Source of the DNA: Arthrinium phaeospermum
Lineage: Eukaryota > Ascomycota > Sordariomycetes > Amphisphaeriales > Apiosporaceae
Direction of reading: 5' to 3'
DNA length: 64,000 nt
NCBI GenBank assembly: GCA_006503535.1
Contig: QYRS01000008.1
Coordinates: forward strand, 1,240,001-1,304,000
Numbering within the stretch: the stretch's first letter is position 1; each line of letters begins with the position of its first letter. A program made the position numbers and the translations under genes. Shown piece after piece: positions 32,680-44,127 of this stretch. The notes below the pieces were generated by a model that searched no databases, had not been told where the DNA came from, and saw only the letters and a program-made list of their open reading frames with translations.

Positions 32680-33298
32680 TGGCGTTTTGTTCTGAATTGA
32701 TGTCGATGGGATGCTGTTGTCAGCCTATTTACCTACCGCAAGCGACGAGGGCCTGGTATTGGCCGTGTCTCTGTCATGTGGGCTTGGTGATCATGATACG
32801 TTTAGTGGTGGTTGGTGTCTTGTTTCCCGGAGCGGGCGATGGTGGCATGCATGCATATAAAAGGCGTTCATTCTTTTGTTCCTTCCTTTACCTGGTCGTT
32901 TTGACATTTGTTATATTCGAAAAAAGGAGGAGAAACAGATTAGAAGGTTCAAATGTTCCGGGAAGCTTCATAGCATAGCACGGCACATGGGAAGAGCCAA
33001 GGGCGAGGATGGGATGTGAGAAGAAAAACCTGCATCAGAGGGCCAAGGGCATTCGAGTTACAGGGGTGGGTGAATGCATGGATGGATAATGAAATGCTAC
33101 GCAACAGGAACGAAGGGGGGGGGGGAAGTAGATGCTACCTATATCTTCTGTTTGAGGACTTGGTACGAATATATGATGCATGAGTTGTATGGAGTAACTA
33201 TAACACCAATGTGTACTCGGCTTTCGAGGCTTTCCTTTTACCAAACTTGTCTGTCTGTCCCAATCCCAGTTCACTGCTTTTCATCATCCCCTTTTGAT
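32680..33298. other. spacer, convergent 3' flanks of sepH and a 2EXR gene
   Basis: This includes the probable sepH 3' untranslated region and an 11-base G run at 33115-33125. TATAAAAG near 32856 faces no gene start on its strand and is not called as a promoter. Confidence 0.5.
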
Positions 33299-34300
33299 CT
33301 ACATGTTTCTTTTCTCCACCACGACCCAACCGGCTTGACGCAGCGCGTCTTTCATCTTGATCGCTGGGCCCCGGTCCTTTGGCCTGATAGGCCAGGTTAT
33401 TCTCCTTGCCTCAATGCAGATCCTCTCGAGGCGCGGAAAGGCCGCCCGAAGGTGGCGATCGAAACGGGCGAGCGCCTCGATGGTCTCGTCGATTCTTTCC
33501 GGTGTGCCGATGTTATCCCACAAGTCCGGCGCCCTGAACGTGATCTCCGTCAAGCCGGGACACAAGTCGAGGTCGGCGAGGACCAAGGCGGGACAGCTTT
33601 TGATAAAAGCGGCAAAATAGGATCGCGGGGGGTGGCCGCCGCCGCTGGGTAGGAAGGTGGTGTAGTGGTGCCATTGGGGGTAGCCGAGCGCGACGCGCCG
33701 GATCAGGCCGGCGTACTGGGGACTGCAGGAACACTGGCTGAGAAAGAAGGGGTACTCGTCCCCGGACAGGTCGACGAAGTTGTCGCCGTACAGGATGCTG
33801 CTCGCCTCGGCGTGGACCTGCTTGTTGGTGCGCAGGATGGCGAGGGAGGGACGGTCGCCGGTTCGGAGGAGCCGGAGGCGGTTGCCGCCGATTCGGCCGT
33901 AGATTACGATGCTAGGCAGGCGGTAGACGGGCATGATTTCGCGGTACTGGGAAGAAGGGGGAAAAGGGGGTGGATGTTAGTTCTACTGGGTCGTGGAGTA
34001 GGTTGTTCTGTGGTGAATGCGAAAGCGCTGCTTTCCAGGTAGAATACTTATCTCAGATCTTCGAAAGGCCGGTTTCTCTAACTAAGAATCGCAGTTCGCG
34101 GGATGACTGCTTCAGACCGGAATACGCACGGTGCTGGATCTTTTCGGATCAGGACAGTGCGATATCATCTGGCGGGAGCAGCGCTTTCGCCATCAAGGGG
34201 GATGGATAATGTGTATGTCCGTGGATATACTACTTACTATCATATTCCGGATTTCGGGAGGGAATCTAAACCACCCCGACGGTGTACTGGGCTCGGTCAT
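33299..34300 (-). CDS. 2EXR/F-box-like family protein (236 aa), left member of divergent pair
   Basis: Exons 34238-34300 and 33299-33946 flank a 291-nt intron (GTAAG...CCCAG, phase 0), giving 236 aa. Exon 1 encodes MTEPSTPSGWFRFPPEIRNMI and exon 2 continues YREIMPVYRLPS, so the intron splits the LPxEIRxxIY signature just before its Tyr. The second family block is SLAILRTNKQVHAEASSILYGDN, then a leucine-containing region ending CPGLTEITF and LERICIEA. No catalytic motif is present and the function is unknown. The neighbouring gene at 34935 is a paralog with the same intron position and phase, transcribed the other way. Confidence 0.82.
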
Positions 34301-34934
34301 GGCGAAAGGAAAACAGGCTGATATTTTTAAGGGCGAAGTATAAAACTGTTAAAAATGGTGACTCTTGATGTTGAGATGCAAGTCGACGAAAGGAGTCGGG
34401 AGGTGTTTGGTTTGTAGCCAGCAAGAAAAGCGAAGACTAACACGATATAATCAGCAGAAGCAAGTATCAGAGGAATGATAACAGTGTGGTCCTCGCATGT
34501 GCTCCATACATCAGTCATATCTAAGTTTGTCGAGGACCAATTACTTTGAAAATCATATCATTTCAATTTCCCTGGGATTTTCTTTTAGATGGATGGCCAC
34601 GAGTAGCTTTCGTCTTTATATCAAGGTCTTCATCTCGACCACGAGGATAAACAGAACAGCAAGGAAACGCCACCAGCGCAAAGAGAAAAGGGAGGCACGG
34701 CCTCCAAGGCTGTCCTGGAGTCTCGAGCGAGAATTTTATAAAAAGCCGTTCTCTGTTGCCTACAGATATACAGACAATAAAGTATATTTTCATCGTTCCA
34801 GCCCCAACGCACATTTTTCCTACTTTCCCCTGTCTATATAAGGAAACATTGCAACCCAAGTTTCCTTGCCGTGTCACTTGAAATACCTGCATCTCTTGTC
34901 TTCCCTCCATATAAGCTACCTTTCTATATCTGCC
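34301..34934. promoter_or_regulatory. bidirectional promoter between divergent 2EXR paralogs
   Basis: The 634 bp between two divergent start codons must carry both promoters unless one is longer than expected. The plus-strand gene has a good TATA box at 34835-34843. The minus-strand side shows only an A/T-rich TTAAAAATA near 34320, which I would not defend. Confidence 0.5.
34835..34843 (+). promoter_or_regulatory. TATA box (TATATAAGG) of the 2EXR gene at 34935
   Basis: TATATAAGG lies about 92 bp upstream of the ATG at 34935, leaving room for a leader of roughly 60 nt. No other TATA-like element occurs nearer. Confidence 0.55.
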
Positions 34935-35798
34935 ATGGCTGAAATCAAGAAGCCAAAGGGATGGTTCGACCTCCCCCCTGAGATCAGAAATGCGATAGTA
35001 AGTGCTTCTACAACCCCAACTTATCAAAAGTAAATGCCCAGAATGAAAAGAACTGACGCAACGCCTTTCCTGGATATGCAGTACCGCGAACTCCTGACCG
35101 TCCCCGAACCGGAACAACACCTGCTGCACCCCCTGCTGAACCCCCAATATCGTAAGCTGTCGTGGCGCGGAGTAGAACACCCCTGCTTCCCCCGCGGCCA
35201 AATAATGCGCCCCCTCCCGGTCGCCATTCTGCGTACAAGCCAGCGCGTCCGCGCCGAAGCGGCGGGCATCCTGTACGGCGAAAACGTCATGAGTCTCGTA
35301 GCTCATGACGCCATTTGCACCGCGGAGATCTTGCGGACCATTGGCCGCGCCAACGCCCGCCACATCCGGCGTGTCGTGTTCGACTCGCCCTGCGCCATGA
35401 CCTCCCTTCTCTACCCGTACCGCCCATGGGACCTACACATGCACGACGACGAAGGCGGCAACAACAGAATCATCGCGCTCCTCGCGGTGAACTGCCCGAA
35501 CCTCATCGAGATCACCATCGGCGCCCATTTCGACGGCAGCAACTCCTCCCGCAGCTGGCGGATGGTCCTGGCGTCGCAAGCGCAGGTCGTCTCCAAGATG
35601 GACGCGCATCTTCGGGCTGCATTCCCATCCCTACGGGGAATCACCGTCAAAGGGGATATTTCTTCCAGGCGGGTGTTATATTGGTCGGCCTTGGCGGAAA
35701 ATATGATGCGCAACGCTGGTTGGATCATGGTGCGTTGTCAGCAGAAACAGCGTCAGCAGAAACGGCGTCAGCAGCAACGACTTGGACGTCACTTTTGA
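34935..35798 (+). CDS. 2EXR/F-box-like family protein (259 aa), right member of divergent pair
   Basis: Exons 34935-34997 and 35082-35798 flank an 84-nt intron (GTAAGT...TGCAG, phase 0), giving 259 aa. Exon 1 is 63 nt, the same length as in the paralog, and encodes MAEIKKPKGWFDLPPEIRNAI; exon 2 begins YRELLTVPEPEQ. The second block PVAILRTSQRVRAEAAGILYGENVMSL aligns with the paralog. A leucine-rich stretch (CPNLIEITIGAHF) and a Gln/Arg-rich tail (RCQQKQRQQKRRQQQR) follow; the tail comes from a short CGTCAGCAG-like repeat. The function is unknown. The start has CCATGG context. Confidence 0.85.
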
Positions 35799-36380
35799 GA
35801 GGCATAGTATTTTTCCAAGAATTGAGTCTTGTTCTCGTATATTTTCTGTCTGGCATACCTAGCTAGCACAGATCTGCGATAAGCCGTGTCATTACAAAAG
35901 TTGTCACCCACGCACACATCCTCCCCCTTTTCGGCCGTTCAGTCAAGTTAACAAAACTCACAGTCATTGCGCCCGAGATCAGCGGCAAGTTCCGACGTCG
36001 CTCGCTGCACGGCCACGGCACCGCTTTCCTGCTCTTGGTGGTCCCTCCCAAGGCTTCGCGAAAACATAGCAGGCCTTCCGTCGCAGAGGTAATCCCGCAA
36101 AAAGACGATCCCTCCCCTCCTTTCTAAGAGTGTATATGCCTAGCCAGGCGGAGCCATAAACGCCTCAAACGCCGCCTAATGATATGTGTGCATCTAAGTT
36201 TCTGACGACAGAGCAATGAATGACGGGTATCCCTGTGTGATGCGAACCCTTCCTTTTTTTTATCGCTTTCTCGGACAGATCTCCGTTTCTATCGTTGATT
36301 TTCGTCAAGATGTTCGCACCGACTACGCGGCGATGCGCTGCTCGTAGTTGTTCATCAAAGTCGTGACTGTTTCGGTTCTC
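35799..36380. other. spacer, convergent 3' flanks
   Basis: Lies between the 2EXR gene (plus) and the GT31 gene (minus). I see nothing distinctive. Confidence 0.5.
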
Positions 36381-38332
36381 TCAAGATTTGGGCTCCACCC
36401 ATTTGACCTTGGTGCACTCGCCCGTGGCGTCAATCCAGTCGTTGATGCCCTTCAGATCCCAACCGCTGGCCCATCTCTGCTTGTCCTTGCCATCCTCGGG
36501 TGCCGCCTTCGGTGCTCCGAGCTTGAAGCTGCGGGCTGTACAGCACTGCTCGTCGTGCCATCGGTACTGGAAGCAGCTACGGTTCTTCTTCTTCTCCGCC
36601 ATGGTCTTGTGCCATGCCTCTCGAGCGGCAGCATCGCTGGGGCCAGTGTCTTCCGCTTTCTCCGTGTCGCTGGCGTTTGCCGAATCCTGGTCCTTATGCG
36701 ATGGATCCCGTGGTATCACCTTCTGAGCCTTGATATCGAGTTCCCATTCCTCAGGCACATCCTCTTCTTGGCAGACTTTGGCGCAGTGTTCCGGCGATTT
36801 CCAGGCTTCCTTCTCGACCGCCGACATCTCCCCGGGTTTCTTCTGGCGATCACGCAAATGTCCCTCTGCGCGGCCCTGTACCGCGGGATCGGGATTGATG
36901 TAGCATACATCGTCCGAGAGGTTGTCCCAATCTTGGCGTGTATCTTGCATTTTCGGCGCTATGAGCGCATCAAACAAGTCCTTGATTAGGAGGGTACGCT
37001 GTGACACAAGCTGCATTAGCTGGGGTTCCAATGGCCTGGGCTTGGAACATGTGGCTTGCAAACAAGCTCAGGGGCAGATTTCCAAGGGAGGGGCTTGAGC
37101 TAAACAGCAAAGTTCCAACCGCCCTGCCGGCGCCTCCTAACCATAACATAACGAATCAGGGGTTCAGTGGTTTGAACTTACTTCGGTCTTGCGCGTCTGC
37201 TCAAACTGCCACACGCTGCTGATTTCCTCTGCGTTCATGTGATGCATGGTCAAGATCGGTTCACACCAGTGGCCCGGACCAAAGGGTAGCGTGCTAGGCT
37301 TTTCGCCATTGAACATGGGCCACGCCTGGCGGATCTTGACGTTTTCGTACTCTTCGAGCGCCTGGGCAAGCATCAGGTCGCCGCAGCACTCGTGGGCTCC
37401 CTTGGCGTTGTACTGCTTGACCATGCCGGGGTGGTACTCAATAAGATGCCGCAGCAGGGCCCCGCTCATAACGTAGCCAGATCCGCCGTGGGCGAAAGGA
37501 GTACCTCCTATGAAGCTCCGACTTCCCAGGTAGAGCTTCTCCTTGGGACTGAACTGGCTCTGCGTGCGCAGCCAATGCACCATGTTGGGCCAGAAGATGT
37601 AGGTGTCGGCCTCGGCAAAGACGTACCAGTCCCGTCCGGGGCGCATCCGCCACGTCTTCTCCATCATGGGAATGAACTTGTACTTGTCGAGGTTCCAGGC
37701 TTTCTTGCTGTCCGTTTTGGCATCGACGCACGACTTCTGCGACACCGGGCATTCCTTCTGGTCGCGATAGAGGTCGAAGTCTTCGTTGTGCGCCTTGGCT
37801 GTCTCCTCCACGTCGGCGAGTACATCGTAAATGTGGTGCTTGCCAATTTGTTGTTCCTGCACACATGTTAGTCAGCTGGCCTGTCTCGATTGCTTATTTG
37901 CGCCGAGCTCAGCGGGCGCGTTGCGTCGCGTACCATATCGGAAAAGAGCAGGAAGTCGGGAAGGCATTGCAGAGTGGTGAGCAATTGGGTGGGTACTCTG
38001 TCGAAGGCCTCGGTGGCGCCCGTCTTCATGACCAAAACGATGCCATTGCTGTCGGGGAAGCTGTCGCAAGGGCTGCTGAAGTTGTGGTACTGCGAGACCA
38101 TGCCCTCATTGCCGGGCTGGTAGAGGGTGTTGTTATAATCCTGGCCATTGAGCAGTGTGGAGGCGGAATCGTAGAAAGTATGGGCGTATTCGTACGAGCG
38201 CTCTTTCCATTGTGGGCGCAGGTGGATGTAGGTGGTGAGGAGCGCAATCACCGTGAAGCCCCCAAAGAGCCGGAGTCGACGTGAATAGGCCGATATAATC
38301 ATGTTGGGCGGCCAGGAAGGAATTCCGAGCAC
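36381..38332 (-). CDS. GT31 (Fringe/C1GalT-like) glycosyltransferase, type II membrane protein, 563 aa
   Basis: Probable Golgi glycosyltransferase. Exons 37934-38332, 37182-37856 and 36381-36998, all phase 0, give 563 aa. A short cytosolic N-terminus with SRRLR precedes one membrane segment (residues about 22-38, FGGFTVIALLTTYIHL), so the topology is type II. The catalytic domain shows IVLVMKTGATEAFDRVPTQL, then LLFSDM|EQQIGKHHIYDVLAD. RDWYVFAEADTYIFWPN holds the metal-binding DxD-equivalent at 215-219 (EADTY). GGTPFAHGGSGYVMS and ECCGDLMLA follow. This order matches fungal family 31 proteins related to core-1 galactosyltransferase. Acceptor and donor are unknown. The C-terminal region is Cys-containing and ends WVEPKS. 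An alternative start lies 10 codons in (38302, MIISAYS). Confidence 0.87.
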
Positions 38333-41300
38333 CGGAGGTTACGGCCCCTAGTAAATCGAATGCGACATGTAACGGTGGGTAAGAAAGGATGTCGTCGAGG
38401 GTGAGCAGCGCAACCAAAGTCTACAAGGAAGTACGGAGTACAGTGAACAAACAACCAACACCGCCAAGAAATAAAGAAGAAGTAGAGAAGCGGAGGGAAG
38501 GGGCGGCTCGAAAGACTTTTTCTGCTGAAGAATGGCAATGACGAGTGCCTGGTGTTTGTACGACAACAATCAAATCGCAGGTATGCGAGTGAGTACAAGT
38601 AATAAATTACTAACGGGGGGAGGAGCCGTCAAGGGCATCAATGTGATGTACATCGAGCTACTTGTTGCAGTTTAGGGACGAGGGATTGACGGACATGCAC
38701 ACACCCTGGCCCTGGCCCCTGTCAAGCAAGCCCAGCAAGCCCAGCAGCTTTTCCTCGTGTTGGCTTTAGGTGCTGCTTGCTAACGTACTTCTTTGCTGCT
38801 CTCTCTATCTTTTCCTCGACCCTCTACGCCGCCCCGTAGGGCACACACGAAAACTAATCAATGGCGCTGACAAGAACACAATATCCTTATTAGACGACGT
38901 TGGAGCTAAAAATCAGGTACACTGCTTGTACTGCCTGTAGTGCGCCTCGCTAGGTGCGAGAACTGCTACTGCCGGCGGCCCTTAGTCAGGGTTTTGAGAC
39001 GGCGCATTCTTGGGGCGGGATACTTCCAAAGCATTAAGCGAGGCAGCGTGAAAAAAAAAACAGACAGAGACGAAAGAGGAGGGAGTGGTACTGGTTAGAA
39101 CGAAACCTTGGCAGCGATTGACAGGAATCAATCAATCAAATTGGCATGACATGTGAGCGGGCAGATGCGTGTTGGTCTGGTGTTTGTCATGCCGTTTGGC
39201 CAGAGGCCATCTATCAACCCAACTTGTATGTAACATTGGATTGCAGATCGGAAGCCGACAGAGTTGCGATGTACAAACGCCTTACCTTGCGACCTTCCCT
39301 AGATGGATCGAGTCTCGAGTTACATGGCATGTTAGCGCAACCTATCAAGTTTCTCAATTCTGCCTATCTATCTATCGCATGCTGATGCTGTCTGTCAGTC
39401 TGTCTGCATGCTGCTGGATGTACCTAACTCAACTTCCTTACCAGGTACCTAGTATATCCATCGCCCAGCAGCAGCAGCAGCCCACCCACCACCTGCAGCT
39501 GATGACGCACGCTTTCATCGACCACAGGCTAGTCACATCTGGTTAAACGGGACGGCCTTTACGTTATTTTGTATGTGCCTTGCCAGGACCAGATCCCATC
39601 CACCAAGCTAAAAGCAAATTGATCCCACTTAGCTGAGCCGAGCTGGTGGGTCGCAGGACAGGCCCAAGCTCGCAGACTTCTGACAATTGGCTGCGTGGCT
39701 TGCAATCAATACCTATTTGCCGTCCAAAATAAGGGGAACAGAGACGAGAGCGACGACTCCTCGACTCGTTTTAGCATGTGTGTGTGTCAGTCGGTAATCT
39801 GCCATCGAGACAGTCGCCCCCATTGATTCAAAGAGCACGTAGCACAATGCTGCCCATTCCATCCCCCCTCTCTCCACGGAATCCCCCTTCAATGGGTGGA
39901 TGGTGGGCGCGCAGATGCAGGCAGGAATCAAGATCAGCAGTGATGTGATATTCAATGGAGACGCGCCCTCTGCTCCTCTATCTTGCATGTGTAGGTTACG
40001 TACGTACGCAACAATTTCGCGCGCCCACGGAACCCCCAAGCCCCCTCGCCCGGATATATAAGTTTCCCAATCCTGCGCGGCTGCGCTGATTGGGCGCGTT
40101 GCTGATTGTGAAACGTATTCACATAAGCCTCTTCCGCTGTGAGTAATCAATCCGATTAGCCAGTGAATCGGCGAATGTTGGCGATTGGATGGATGGAGCG
40201 GCAGTATCGCGGGCAAGGGTGCGCATAGGCTAGAATCCCCGAAGACCATCCCATGCCATCCCAGCCATACGAGGTAATGGGATGGGGCTTGGATGCTTGG
40301 GGGAGGAGGGGCCGCCATCTAGTCCCACGTTTCCCATGGCCCGCCCATCCATTCGTACGACATTGAGCTACATATTCGAGATGGATGGGACGGGGTACCG
40401 GTGAGAGCGGCGGAAGCCGCATGGCAACATGGAAATTGATATATAAATAAACCAATAGGATTGCGCATTGGTTGACAGGTCCATCATACGATACGGGGTA
40501 GATTCTACGGAGTATTCTACTTGGTAACCATGATGCGAGCCAGCGTATGTAAGTTCACGTTGTCAATGAATGATACATGCTTTTCGTCTACTGTACCATG
40601 AGTATGGAAAGCTTCGTCTGAAGGGCCTCGAGCTCGAGGCTAGTCGTACAAGCAGCTAATATGCAAGTAACGTGCAGACCAGCCCCCAGCTGAAAACGAC
40701 CCTTCTTCTACTGTAGGACTAGCAGAAGCAACGGCCAAAAGCTTAGTAGATGAAAAAGAACGACCCAGCCTGTCTCAGCCAGCGCCTTCAGCCAGCCAGA
40801 ACTCGATGGTGTCTTAGACCGAATTCCGCATTGCAATCTATATAGGTTGGTTTGGCTAAGCACCGTTTGACGAAGTAACCATAGTGGTAGTAAGTAAGTA
40901 ACTTTGAATAATACCAGGTAAGCAAGCCTGTAAGGCGCCAATCAGTTTTCAATGTGCGCGACCCGGCACTACCGGCAACTCGGAGCGTTAAGGGGGCTTA
41001 CCAGACACCAAGCTGACGCGTATGGCAAAAGAAACGAGGAAGATAAGGTTTGTGACGATCACCCTCGGGAACAAAAAGACGTCAAACCAATTGATTGTGC
41101 GCTTCTCGGTACGTGTGTCTGTGCAAGGTGCAGCATGCTGCTGCTGTTGTCGCGTAGGAAGAATAAAACATGAGCCGCCAATTAAGGGAACCAACCAGGT
41201 TTCTCCTAGCCTCTCCACGCTTACCTTATCTCGAGTAGAGAGCATCTTCCTTGGCTCCCTATTCTATTTCTAGTACCTACGGATACCTACCTCCTACATA

Positions 41301-42504
41301 GTTTCAACTTACACTGCAACACGCAACAGCTATATGCAACTCCAAGGGAAAGGGGGTATATCCTTGGCAAGACGGACATCGGGAGCCCGGCAAACACGGC
41401 CAAGAGAGAAAAGTCTCATGACGGCCTTCGGACGCTGCAAGGCGGCGGCCCAGTTCTTCCGTGGTTTCATTGCAAGTGGGAGTGCAGTGGGACCCCCTCC
41501 CCAGGCCCGGACGACAGGGCTTACGTCACGCTTTTCTCTTCTTTTGCTGGACCAACCGAGACAAAATGGGATTTTTTTTTGGCATCTGCCAGTATCGTAT
41601 CTACGGCAACTGACAATTGGGTCCATACTGCCTTCGCGTTACCTTGTTATTCGGCGACTGGCGGCGAGCGAAAAGATCATTGACGATAGGCCATAATTGG
41701 CGCGCCGGTAGAGCGAGCAACGGGATAGCTAATCGCCGTGGCAGTACTCCGTAGGTATATGCATACAACTGTAGCTGCAATTATGCGGTTATGCATCCCA
41801 CTTGCAGCAAGCCAATTGGGTCTGGGAGCGCAGTGTCATAATGAATTGACATTTTAGGCCAACACGCAGACTCGTTGTTGCAAGGTACAATACAATCACT
41901 TCAAGTGATGCCATGCGAGATTGCAACTGTTGGACGAGGCGTGGTGTGCGATGTTAGACAGCAGCAGTAAGTAGCGGACAGCAGTTGGTTCAATGTTGTA
42001 GGCTTTAGCCCACGTGACCCTTTCGACCAAGATGATAACAGTGTCAAGTACAGTGTACACACTCACCACACACCGTCCGTGGACTGGGCCCGCCCTTCAA
42101 TTGTCGTCTTGACCCCGTCAGAGGCTGGTCACGGTTGGCAGCTTGACGCGGTCGCTACCTGCCGAACTTTACAGTGGTTTCCCCTTCGCGTCAGCCCACC
42201 CGCACCTGCACCTGGTTACATCCAAGCTCCCCAAAGCTCCAGCAAGCTGTGTGTGGCACGCGCAACTTTCCACATTCCATCAATCCCACGAATTTTGTCG
42301 CATCCCGACTGAACATCCGAGATCAACCCATTGGTCGTCTCGTCTATCTCTCAGAAATCCCCTTTTGATAATCGTCCCCATCCCAAACCAAATACTCGAT
42401 CCCCATTTTTGATCCATTGACCTGGTGATAGCCAATCACAACCCCGTCGCATCACCACCCATACATACATCAATTACCTATCCTACGATTGACCATCCAC
42501 CACC
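38333..42504. other. 4.2 kb gene-free spacer
   Basis: This is the divergent upstream region of the GT31 gene and the histone chaperone gene. It holds three copies of TACGGAGTA (38432-38440 and 40506-40514 plus strand, 41745-41753 minus strand) and a short GCA-repeat near 39470. The 201-codon ORF at 39713-40318 (minus) has no family features and is not called. A pyrimidine-rich stretch before 42504 is the likely leader of the chaperone gene. Confidence 0.5.
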
Positions 42505-44127
42505 ATGGCAGAGCCTACCCCGAACGACACCCCGGTCCTCTCCGCCGTCCCTTCGGCCGTCGCTTCCGCAGTCGGAACCCCCCAATCCCTGCCGCCCATG
42601 GACGCCGAGGAGCGCGAGAAGTCTATCAAGGTCTCGCTGGCGGACCTCACCGCCAAGGCCGGCTCTCTGTACGTGCAGAAGAAGTACGATGAGGCTTCCG
42701 AGGTCTTCGCGCAGGCCGCCGAGATGCAGGCCGAGTTCAACGGCGAAATGAGCCCCGACAACGCCGACATCTTGTACCTGTACGGTCGCTGCCTGTTCAA
42801 GGTCGGCCAGAGCAAGAGCGACGTGCTGGGTGGCAAGGCCGGCACCGAGAAGAAGAAGCCCAAGGCCGCGAATGGAGCCGCCAAGAGCAAGACCACAACC
42901 GCCGAGGCGAGCACTACAGAGCCCATGGCCGACATCAAGGAGGAGGAGCAGAAGACCGATGCAGAGAAGGTTGCCGAGGAGGGCGTTGCCATCGTCGCTA
43001 AGAACGCGTCTGGCAGCGGGCTCGAGGCAGGTGAGAAGGTGCCCGAGGCAAAGAAGCCCCTCTTCCAATTTACCGGCGACGAGAACTTCGAAGGCTCCGA
43101 CGAGGAAGAGGATGCTGAAGAGGAGGGCGAAGGCGAGGAGGAAGAGGAAGAAGACGATCTTGCTGTCGCCTTTGAGGTCCTGGACTTGGCGCGAGTCATG
43201 TTTGAGAAGCAACTTGAACAAGGTGACGCCGACGCTGCAGGCTCCAAAGGCAAGGAGAAGGCCGATGATAATTCGCCCTCTTCAAGACATGTCCAGGAGC
43301 GGCTCGCCGATACCCACGACTTGTTGGCTGAGATTTCCCTGGAGAACGAGAAGTAAGTCGTTCTTGAACAATGACCGTCGGAGGAAATACTAACTGGCCA
43401 CAGGTTCCCTCTCGCAGTCAATGACACGCGCGCGTCCTTGAAGTACAAGTCAGCGCTCTATCCTGAAGAGTCGGAAGTTATCGCCGAGGCTCACTTCAAG
43501 CTGTCTCTTGCTCTCGAGTTCGCCTCCATCACGACGGATTCACAGGATGAGGACGGCCAAGGCCCCAAGGCACTGGACGAAGAAATGCGCAATGAGGCCG
43601 TTTCGGAGCTGGAAAAGGCGATTGCCAGCACGCGCATGAAGCTCCAGAACGAAGAAGTGGATCTGGCGACTATTCACGCTCCCGAAGAAAACGAGGCTTC
43701 TCGTAAACGCATCCTGGAGGTCAAGGACATTATTGCCGACATGGAGCAACGGGTGAGTCCTCCACTCCCCCGCTTACTCCTCGTCGCGCCCATTTGAAGC
43801 TAACCTGCAAAATTCTTATAGTTGGTGGATCTGAGAAACCCCGTGGATGTAGAGGGCGCGCTGGGCGCTGAAAACCCCATGACAGGCCTTCTCGGCGCTG
43901 CTCTGGGCGAGTCCAAGGCTGAGACGGAGGCCCGGATCCAGGAGGCCAAGAAGAACGCCAACGACTTGTCTAGCCTGGTCCGCAAGAAGGAGAAGAAGGC
44001 CGAGGCTGAAGCCGAAGCCGAAGCCGAAGCCGCGGAGACCAACGGCAAGCGCAAGGCCGAGGAGCCGGCTCTAGGCGTGGAGGAGGTGAAGAGGGCCAAG
44101 ACTGAAGAGCCTGCGGCCGAGACATAG
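42505..44127 (+). CDS. NASP/Sim3/Hif1-type histone chaperone (SHNi-TPR, 500 aa)
   Basis: Binds histone H3 (and CENP-A in Sim3) and escorts it to chromatin; nuclear. Exons 42505-43352, 43404-43752 and 43822-44127 give 500 aa. The first TPR pair is at about 40-110 (KAGSLYVQKKYDEASEVFAQAAEMQ, then LYLYGRCLFKVGQ). An acidic insert, as in NASP proteins, interrupts the repeats at about 193-213 (DEEEDAEEEGEGEEEEEEDD). The TPR resumes with AVAFEVLDLARVMFEKQ and, after the first splice junction, the SHNi-TPR block ALYPEESEVIAEAHFKLSLA. The C-terminus has a predicted coiled coil, an AEAEAEAE run, and a bipartite-looking nuclear signal (KRKAEE... VKRAKTEE). I leave the symbol empty because sim3, hif1 and NASP names vary between fungi. 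Confidence 0.9.

Noticed and set aside
32856..32863. TATAAAAG downstream of sepH
   Set aside because: No plus-strand gene starts within a usable distance.
34563..35363. 266-codon minus ORF overlapping the start of the right 2EXR gene
   Set aside because: It crosses the promoter and the first two exons of a well-supported plus-strand gene and resembles nothing.
39713..40318. 201-codon minus ORF in the spacer at 38-42 kb
   Set aside because: Long for chance, but composition is random-like, there is no domain, and no flanking splice or promoter signals fit.
42478..43448. 247- and 321-codon ORFs antisense to the histone chaperone gene
   Set aside because: They mirror the acidic and Ala/Glu/Lys-rich coding sequence as Leu- and Ser-rich strings; no domain or splice support.
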